Shown here: positions 9,672 through 16,763 of the stretch, piece by piece | Layout of the letters: each line of letters starts with the position of its first letter | How positions within the stretch are numbered: the first letter of the stretch is position 1 | Source of the DNA: Adiantum capillus-veneris | Lineage: Eukaryota; Streptophyta; Polypodiopsida; Polypodiales; Pteridaceae | DNA: 64,000 nucleotides | Assembly: GCA_014529385.2 (NCBI GenBank) | Contig: CM043946.1 | Coordinates: 17,069,077 to 17,133,076, forward strand | Reading direction: 5' to 3' | The notes under the pieces: model-generated | What the model saw: the letters and a program-made list of their open reading frames with translations, nothing else | Databases searched by the model: none | Told to the model about the DNA's origin: nothing | Program-made: the position numbers and the translations under genes

Positions 9672-10390
9672 GACATCATACGCGTATGATGTCTTAGGAC
9701 CTAAACAGAGACTAAAATGGAAAATTTGACATTGCCAAAGTGTTTAGAAGGGGGGTTTTACCCTAAGATCAACTTAAAACAAGAGCATTAACACTCAAAG
9801 AAACCCAAAAAAACAAGTCGGAGTCCAAGAAACGCAAAGAATAGGAAATTTTGGATTCAAATCTTGTTTTTACATTCAAACCTGACAAAAACACTTGAAA
9901 CTCAATTATAAACATTGGAGAAGGCTTAAAACCAAAAATAGTCAAAATCTGGGACAAAAGACATCATACGCGTATAATGTCTTTTGGCACATCCACTGCT
10001 TATTTTTGATATCTGACCTGACAAGATTGTTACAGGCACTGTAGGAAGCATAAATATCAAGTTTGGACCCAAATTGATGAAAAAGACATCATACGCGTAT
10101 GATGTCTTTGACCTAATTTTGGACATATTTTGATACTTTGCTAACACAGATCCATTGTAATAGCTGTCTAGAGGTTATATTTCAAGTTTCATCCCATTTG
10201 GATCACAATTGACCCAAAAAACAAGTCAAAAGCGGAAAATTGCCAAGAAAAGCTTAAATTAGCCATAACTTGCTCAAACAGAGTTCAAACTGAATTTTGT
10301 GAGTGAACAGAGCATAAAGAGGCCACTGAGAGTGAGCATAACCAAAATAGTCAAAATCTGTGAAAAAAGACATCATACGCGTATAATGTC
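9672..10390. repeat. Array of four 22-bp palindromes in element A leader
   Basis: Copies at 9672-9693, 9960-9981, 10085-10106 and 10369-10390. The core is CATCATACGCGTATGATG with GA/TC outside. Copies 1 and 3 are perfect palindromes. Copies 2 and 4 carry the same single mismatch (AATG on the right arm), and the orthologous copies in B carry it too. Flanking A and T runs lengthen the symmetry of copy 2 to about 32 bp. Spacing is irregular (125-290 bp), and the sequence between copies is unrelated. Function unknown. Confidence 0.9.
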
Positions 10391-10556
10391 TTTTTCAGCA
10401 TAACTGCGACAAAATTCTCACTTGATGAAACAGAAGTTGTCCAACTGACAAGATTAAACAATTGACCAAGTATCAGTCAGTTTGGATCAATTCTGACCAC
10501 AAAAACTTGGGGAAAACAAATTGCCGAGACGGAAAAGTTAAAGTCCTTCAGGGGAA

Positions 10557-13529
10557 TTGATGAATTTGAGATCGGGCAGGAATCTCCGGAATAATCAACC
10601 AAAACAAGGGGAACCAGCAAGTGTCATATCAAACGAGGGAAGTGTAAACCAAAGTTGGGTGCAACCATTAGAGCCGATCTTTGAAGGAAGTGTCTCTGAT
10701 ACTTCTTCGGAGAGATCTTACGAGATTTTCACCGAAAACTTGGAACACTTGAACCTGAACAACAGAGAAAATATGGCAGCAGGATCATCAAACCCTTCCG
10801 CCACCATGAAGCTATTGTTCATAAAATACCAGTACGACAATGAGCAAGGTGCCAAGATCTACAAAGATGAAATGGACCGCTATTGTGTAAAGATAGAAGA
10901 GAGACCCAGTGAGTTCAAGGACTTAGTGCCTGTGAGCTATAGCGGAGATAGATATCTAGATAACGACGGTACCATGTACTTGGTAGTCCTAAACCCTAAC
11001 ATTGTGGACAAGTGGGGATTGATGGGCACCAAAGCCAAAATAGATGAACAACTCGAGGAGAAAGCACCAATAATGAACTTCCCTGATGCGAGGTTAAGAA
11101 GAGAGAATGAAATTACAAGGATCAACACTGATAACATCTATATGGGGCTATACAAATATAATAATGGGGAGCAAGATCTCTATTATAGATGTGAAGAACC
11201 CTACACCGGAGAGTTGACAGACCAAAAAAAACTCTATGTCTTTACCTACACAGAGGGATCAGAAGTGAAAATTGCCGCTTACGATAAGTATGGCAGGCAA
11301 TACTCAACAATGGGCAAGAAAGAATTAGAAGGATATACATACTTTGGGGGACCACTACATCAGTATTATGTTACTTCTAGCTCACATAGACCAGCACCAA
11401 CAACTGGAGTACAAAACTCAATGACAACAGGAGGACAAAGAACTCAGGTTGCTGACTCTTTCAGTCAACCTTGGGACTCGAAGCTCGGACCAATGGGATC
11501 ATTACATTCCAAAGAGTCAATGGAGACGAATCGAGGTAGTGCAGTTCCAATCCCCACCTATACCACTCCAGGTCCAAGGTTTGAAGCGGAACCATCACAT
11601 TTACCTCCCAGTAGTAGATTCAGGGCAGAGGAACCGACAAGGGTAACCCATGAAGTACATGATGCTAGAGAAAGCTTTAGCCGAGACACAGGAGCAATGA
11701 GATTGGTAGCAGATCATAGACGTATGAGACCATCTCAAGTAGCCAAGTGTATGCCAAAGAAGTATGGTGGTTCAGGAGATCCGTATGCACATGTGTCACT
11801 CTTTAAGCAAGTCTTAAGAGCTGAGCAGATAACAGATTTCCATACACAATACGAGGGATTTGGTCTTACTCTAGAAGGTACTGCATTGACATGGTTTCAA
11901 CCAATGAACATAGGGGGATTCCATGACATTGACCATTTGCTAAGAGAGTTTGCTGAGGAATTCTCAAAACGAGGGATTAAGCACAATACGGTCTCACAAA
12001 TATATGCTTTTAAACAGAGAGAACACGAAAAAGTGAAGGAAGATTCACTTCGCTTCAAACAATACATTGAGAGATGTCCAGTACGTGAACGACCACAAGA
12101 TGACAGACTATCTGTTCTCTTTATTGAGGGACTGAGGAACGACACTCTCAAGAAGGACTTGCACTTGAAAGCTTGTACAAGTTTCGAGCAAGTAACGAGA
12201 GAGGCATTGTACTTAGTGGATAACTGTACGGTTTATGGAGAGGTGTCAGCGGATACAGATTTTGCATCCAGTAGCTCCTCCTCCATAGCGAGCGAGACTA
12301 CCACTAAAAATAATGTTCAAACAACAACCATGCCACATGTAGAGCAAATGATAGAAGATGCTCTAAAAAGGATGGCACCATACCAAAAACCATTGCCAAA
12401 AACACTGAAATGGTGTGCTATTGAACAAAAATGGACAAATCATCCAATAGAGGAGTGTTATTACAACAAAGGGTATGTAAGGGAGCGCCAGTATGCACCT
12501 CCTGCGCAATTAGCACCACCTCAGATACATCCAATACCTCGATACCCAACGGGAAGTGTACCAGGACCTATGGGGATAGAAAGACCGCAACCGGTATTGG
12601 GACAACAACCACCTTTACCAGGAGCAAGACGAGTGGGCATTAGATATGCACCAACCTTAGAGAATCAGGAAGAACAAGCCTTAGTGCCTGTTCAAGCCTA
12701 TTACGAAGAATCGGGTGCACACATGTCTCCGACAGTGTATTACCCACCAGAAGAACCAAAACAACCAGAACCATGGGGCATGATGGAGAATGTTGGAACA
12801 CCAACAGTTACAAGTGCTTCTGATGAAGAGAGATACAATATGGACGCAAGAACATTGATGTTCATAGCTCATGGAGGGTTAACAGGACAAAGACCATCCT
12901 ATCCACAAAGGACGAATCAAATGGGACCAAGACCAGCACTAGGACCCTGTTACAAGTGTGGGGGTGACCATCTGATGAATGTTTGCCCACATACGGAAAT
13001 CATTAGAATAAACGCTTATTGCACTGAGTGTGGGGTTACTCACTTCATTGAGGATTGTTCAAAGAATCCAAACAAAGTGCAAAAGACGACATTGAATATG
13101 TTAGAAACTATTCCTACCAGCAGTGGGTCTGAAAATGAAACTCTGATACCAACGCAAGTTGTTACTAGAGCTCAAGCTAGGCAAACCACTAGAGAACCTG
13201 AGAATGGAAAGTTAGCGACTGAAGTGGTTAGTCAAGGACCGCGGAGTCAGAAAAACACATGGAAATCTAGAAAAGCACGCATGAAGTTGAGAAAAGAACG
13301 TGAAGACGCTATTCTAGCTGAGGAACAAAAGCAAACTAAAGCTAGATTAGAAAAACTTGAGAGTCAAAACGGGAAACGAGAGATGAGCCCGGAAAGAACG
13401 AAACAAAAGAGTATCAAAGAAACAACGAGCTTAAGCTTAGGGGGATCAGTGCTAGTCGACAAAGTACACGAACCATTGGACGCACTGATGAGAGCTTACG
13501 AAGCTAGGTTAAAGAACAACCAAACATGA
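10557..13529 (+). CDS. gag: Gag of element A (990 codons)
   Basis: The structural capsid and nucleocapsid precursor that packages element RNA. The start is MMNLRSGR; the second ATG (10560) is equally possible, and the homologous start is kept in B. The first 370 residues or so are a domain I do not recognise, followed by a proline-rich spacer. A retrotransposon-gag region lies at about 395-560 (T-W-F-Q, F-K-Q-R-E, F-I-E-G-L-R). A second proline-rich segment comes next, then two zinc knuckles near residues 800-840, both with the shortened spacing C-x2-C-x3-H-x4-C, and a basic Lys/Arg-rich end. The ORF ends at TGA 13527-13529. B and C have a CAA at that place and the downstream pol frame is the same, so the stop is secondary and gag was originally continuous with pol. 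Confidence 0.9.
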   Translation: MMNLRSGRNLRNNQPKQGEPASVISNEGSVNQSWVQPLEPIFEGSVSDTSSERSYEIFTENLEHLNLNNRENMAAGSSNPSATMKLLFIKYQYDNEQGAKIYKDEMDRYCVKIEERPSEFKDLVPVSYSGDRYLDNDGTMYLVVLNPNIVDKWGLMGTKAKIDEQLEEKAPIMNFPDARLRRENEITRINTDNIYMGLYKYNNGEQDLYYRCEEPYTGELTDQKKLYVFTYTEGSEVKIAAYDKYGRQYSTMGKKELEGYTYFGGPLHQYYVTSSSHRPAPTTGVQNSMTTGGQRTQVADSFSQPWDSKLGPMGSLHSKESMETNRGSAVPIPTYTTPGPRFEAEPSHLPPSSRFRAEEPTRVTHEVHDARESFSRDTGAMRLVADHRRMRPSQVAKCMPKKYGGSGDPYAHVSLFKQVLRAEQITDFHTQYEGFGLTLEGTALTWFQPMNIGGFHDIDHLLREFAEEFSKRGIKHNTVSQIYAFKQREHEKVKEDSLRFKQYIERCPVRERPQDDRLSVLFIEGLRNDTLKKDLHLKACTSFEQVTREALYLVDNCTVYGEVSADTDFASSSSSSIASETTTKNNVQTTTMPHVEQMIEDALKRMAPYQKPLPKTLKWCAIEQKWTNHPIEECYYNKGYVRERQYAPPAQLAPPQIHPIPRYPTGSVPGPMGIERPQPVLGQQPPLPGARRVGIRYAPTLENQEEQALVPVQAYYEESGAHMSPTVYYPPEEPKQPEPWGMMENVGTPTVTSASDEERYNMDARTLMFIAHGGLTGQRPSYPQRTNQMGPRPALGPCYKCGGDHLMNVCPHTEIIRINAYCTECGVTHFIEDCSKNPNKVQKTTLNMLETIPTSSGSENETLIPTQVVTRAQARQTTREPENGKLATEVVSQGPRSQKNTWKSRKARMKLRKEREDAILAEEQKQTKARLEKLESQNGKREMSPERTKQKSIKETTSLSLGGSVLVDKVHEPLDALMRAYEARLKNNQT

Positions 13530-13541
13530 GAACAGAGATGG

Positions 13542-13982
13542 ATGACATACCCAAACGTGGAATTGGAAAAGCAGAGACTTGAAATGTGCCAAAGAATGAT
13601 CGAGACTGCACAAGCCTTATTAGAACCACCAAAAGAAACAATGAATTTTGGAAAGGAAAACCCAATTCAGCAAGTGACTATCGTTTCACGGGTAGCCAAA
13701 AAGACTCCCAGTGCACAAAAGCCTGAAAATACACAAAAGGATGACCGCATAGTATTGAACACAACCGATCAAGAGATAGAGAGTTTTCATCCAGTCATAC
13801 AGAGGATTTACGGAAAAGATGAGGATTACAATGAATTTTGGAAACAAGTGAGAGAGGCAAACTTGGCAAACGAGCTAAGTTGCCAAGCTAATCAAACAAA
13901 TTGGGAAAAGGACATCAGGAATCCTCCCATAGTGGAATTTGAGACAGGATCTCAAGTGGACTTGGATCTGCAATCTTACTAG
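13542..13982 (+). CDS. Gag-pol linker of element A (146 codons)
   Basis: In frame with gag upstream and pol downstream and bounded by two secondary stops: the TGA before it and a TAG at 13980-13982, where B has TGG. It is hydrophilic and charged, without catalytic motifs, and contains a Q-R-L-E-M-C-Q-R-M-I-E-T-A-Q-A-L-L-E helix. The homologous stretch is present in B (with its own stops) and C. It is best read as part of one large gag-pol polyprotein, not a separate gene. Confidence 0.75.
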   Translation: MTYPNVELEKQRLEMCQRMIETAQALLEPPKETMNFGKENPIQQVTIVSRVAKKTPSAQKPENTQKDDRIVLNTTDQEIESFHPVIQRIYGKDEDYNEFWKQVREANLANELSCQANQTNWEKDIRNPPIVEFETGSQVDLDLQSY

Positions 13983-14006
13983 GGAGATGGGGGCTCTGTT
14001 AGAACA

Positions 14007-16739
14007 ATGGAGAGCAAACCTCATTCACTGAAAACCTTACCTTCATACTTAGGAGAGTATGAAGCAAAATCCGAGATTAGAGCACTTCCCTCACGAAAAA
14101 TCTCATCAGAAAAAGTCATGGACTCGCAAGGATTGATAGAGATTTTGTCAACACCAGTGACATGCACTATCACTTTAGCTGAGCTTTTGAGGCTAAGACC
14201 ACATATGTGGACCACTGTAGGAAAATGCTTGGAGAAATTCGGGATAAAAGATCCAACATCGAGATTGCAAGAGAGCATAGAGGAGCTGAGCAAGCCACAA
14301 AAGAACGCTAAGCCTGTACCCTTAAACAAGGTCGGAGAGTATTGCGAAGGGGAAGAGGGGAATACAACCTTACCAGTTGAATTCCAAGAAGTGAAGACGA
14401 TGGCAATACTAGACAGCGGAGCAGGGGTAGCCATTGCTACAAAAGAAATCTGGAAAAAATGGGGGAAACCAGCAATAAGGAAGACTAGGTTGAAACTCCA
14501 ATTAGCAGATGGACACATGGAGAAACCTATGGGGTTATTAGAGAAAGTTGTAGTGACTTCTTGCGGCATTGAATACGAACATACTTTTGCTATTATCGAT
14601 TTTGGCAAGGAGAATAACTATGATATCATACTGGGAAGACCATTCATGAGACAGTTGAAAATGGTCCAAGATTGGGGCTATGATCACATATACTTGAGAA
14701 ATATGGAAACCACTACACGTGTGAACCTGAAAGACCATAGCTACAAAGATGTGAACCGAACATCGGTAGAGGAGTTTGATTCAGCTACTTTGGCGGGATC
14801 CGAATTTCCAGCTTGGTTAGGTAAACCCAAGGAGTTATGGATGTGTGGAGCTTCGAAATGTGGAAGTCTGAAACGAGAAGAATGTGTTTTAGAAAGGGCT
14901 ATCGAAGACGAAACTTATGTAGGAGAACCCTTTCCAGAGGACACGTTTGAACCATTAGAATGGACACACATTCTAGCAACCCTAGATGTTTGTGCAATTC
15001 CGGATGGTCCCACTTGCGACAAGGACGGGTACGACGTGGTTCCGTATTTCATGTTGAGAACTGTACTCGAAAAAGAAACTGAAAAGAACGATACACTAGA
15101 AAAGGAAGATGAAGAAGAGGTGTTTCACGACATTCCCAATCATCCAGAGTGGGGAAATGAAGCAGACAACGAGTCAACGGACAATTCAAGCGAAAACGAA
15201 GAAATTATAATGGATGTCCGATTTTATGATTTTCCGAACCAAACTAAACAACGCCAGAAACACTATAGAGCAAAGAAAAAAACAAAAGGGGTTAGAACCA
15301 ATCCGATGCCTAGAATAAGAGGAAAAAATCAATTCCTAATGCTAGTAAAGGCTGAAGATTGTGTTAAGGATAAGATTTCTGGAAGAATGAGAGGCAGTGA
15401 TCAAAAGAGCTTACGAAAAGACAAAAGAGGCTCAAGAAATCAAGCTCAAAAGAATGGAACGAAAACTGAAACAGAAAAATCAGAAAAGAACAAGCGCAAC
15501 AGAGAAGACACGGAGTCCAAGTTAGAACGTAGAAACAAGTACAGAGAGCTCAAGAAAACTCTGAAGGAAGTTTGGACGACAGAAATTGAGAGTGGAGAGG
15601 ACGAAAACGTCAAAATCAAGGAAAACATGGATGTTCCCTCTCACTATAGGAAATTCACAATAGAGGATAGGAAGGTGATATTAACCCCACCTATTCGAGA
15701 GAGGAAAGAGAACGAATCTTATGACGGACCGGAGGATGCAAAAAAAGTTGATTTAGCAGCTCCAAGTGAGCCACCTAGACCGGTCTACATAGCCACAGAT
15801 TTGTCTCCAGGCGAGGAAGAGAGACTTTTGAGTCTTCTCAGAGAGTATAGGGATGTGTTTGCATGGTCTTATAAGGACTTAAAGGGAGTTGACCCATCGA
15901 TATGCCAACACTCAATCCCACTGAAACAAGACGCAAAGCCTAGCAGACAGAGACCATACACATATAATGATACTTTTGCTAAGCGAATCAAGGAAGAGAT
16001 AGATAAGCTAATGGAAGCTGAATTCATATACGAGATTGAACACACCGATTGGGTATCTCCCATTGTGGTAGTACCTAAGAAGAACGGAAAACTCCGAGTG
16101 TGTGTCAACTTAAAGAAAGTGAATGCTGCAACAATCAGGGACAATTATCCCCTGCCGATAACTGATCATGTTCTAGAGCGTGTATCAGGGAAAACAGCAT
16201 ACTCCTTTCTTGATGGTTTTTCAGGATATAACCAGCTAGCCATAGCACCAGAAGATCAACATAAAACAGCTTTTGCAACGGAGTGGGGAATTTATGCTTA
16301 TCGAGTTATGCCTTTTGGTCTAACCAATGCTCCCGCAACCTTCCAGAGGCTGATGACGCATGCTTTCAAAGCATACTTAAGGCTGTTTCTAGAAATCTAC
16401 ATGGATGACTTATGTGTACATTCTCTACTGAGAGATGAGCATCTAGAACACCTAAGAAAAGTATTTGAGAAATGTAGGACATATCGCATTTGTCTCAATC
16501 CTGAGAAATGTGTGTTTATGGTCCGACAAGGCAGAATTCTGGGACATATTGTCTCACAAAACGGAATATCCACGGATTTAGAGAAGATAAAGGTTATAGT
16601 GGATATGCCTAGACCAACCAATGTGAAACAAGTGCAGAGCTTTATGGGACATTGCGGATATTATAGACGATTCATTTACATGTACGCTATAATAGGCCAA
16701 CCACTTTACAGGCTAATAGTGAACTTTGAATGGACATAG
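14007..16739 (+). CDS. pol: Protease 1 and reverse transcriptase of element A
   Basis: Pol part of the polyprotein, same frame as gag. Protease 1 is a retropepsin with A-I-L-D-S-G-A (catalytic Asp codon 14412-14414) and I-I-L-G-R-P-F about 80 residues on. A long charged linker (about residues 270-590) with Lys/Arg-rich helices follows. RT begins near residue 600, with P-V-Y-I-A-T-D-L, the V-S-P-I-V-V-V-P-K-K-N-G-K-L-R region, F-L-D-G-F-S-G-Y, the M-P-F-G-L-T-N-A-P-A-T-F-Q region and the catalytic Y-M-D-D at 16398-16409. It stops at TAG 16737-16739, where C has GAG and B has GAT, so this is a nonsense mutation within a once-continuous frame. RT copies element RNA into cDNA in the cytoplasmic particle. 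Confidence 0.9.
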   Translation: MESKPHSLKTLPSYLGEYEAKSEIRALPSRKISSEKVMDSQGLIEILSTPVTCTITLAELLRLRPHMWTTVGKCLEKFGIKDPTSRLQESIEELSKPQKNAKPVPLNKVGEYCEGEEGNTTLPVEFQEVKTMAILDSGAGVAIATKEIWKKWGKPAIRKTRLKLQLADGHMEKPMGLLEKVVVTSCGIEYEHTFAIIDFGKENNYDIILGRPFMRQLKMVQDWGYDHIYLRNMETTTRVNLKDHSYKDVNRTSVEEFDSATLAGSEFPAWLGKPKELWMCGASKCGSLKREECVLERAIEDETYVGEPFPEDTFEPLEWTHILATLDVCAIPDGPTCDKDGYDVVPYFMLRTVLEKETEKNDTLEKEDEEEVFHDIPNHPEWGNEADNESTDNSSENEEIIMDVRFYDFPNQTKQRQKHYRAKKKTKGVRTNPMPRIRGKNQFLMLVKAEDCVKDKISGRMRGSDQKSLRKDKRGSRNQAQKNGTKTETEKSEKNKRNREDTESKLERRNKYRELKKTLKEVWTTEIESGEDENVKIKENMDVPSHYRKFTIEDRKVILTPPIRERKENESYDGPEDAKKVDLAAPSEPPRPVYIATDLSPGEEERLLSLLREYRDVFAWSYKDLKGVDPSICQHSIPLKQDAKPSRQRPYTYNDTFAKRIKEEIDKLMEAEFIYEIEHTDWVSPIVVVPKKNGKLRVCVNLKKVNAATIRDNYPLPITDHVLERVSGKTAYSFLDGFSGYNQLAIAPEDQHKTAFATEWGIYAYRVMPFGLTNAPATFQRLMTHAFKAYLRLFLEIYMDDLCVHSLLRDEHLEHLRKVFEKCRTYRICLNPEKCVFMVRQGRILGHIVSQNGISTDLEKIKVIVDMPRPTNVKQVQSFMGHCGYYRRFIYMYAIIGQPLYRLIVNFEWT

Positions 16740-16763
16740 GAGTGTGAGGAATCGTTCAAGAAA

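Noticed and set aside
9672-10390. Regularly recurring palindromes as a possible CRISPR array
   Set aside because: The spacing is irregular and long (125-290 bp), the repeats are true palindromes scattered in a retrotransposon leader, no cas genes exist, and the genome is that of a plant.
13527-13529. The TGA between gag and pol of A as programmed stop readthrough
   Set aside because: B and C have CAA at this position, so the stop is not a family feature.
14021-14608. Long antisense frames opposite pol (195 codons here and at 42631-43218)
   Set aside because: They mirror the sense-coding pol sequence in both A and B, have no motifs, and are explained by codon bias of the sense strand.
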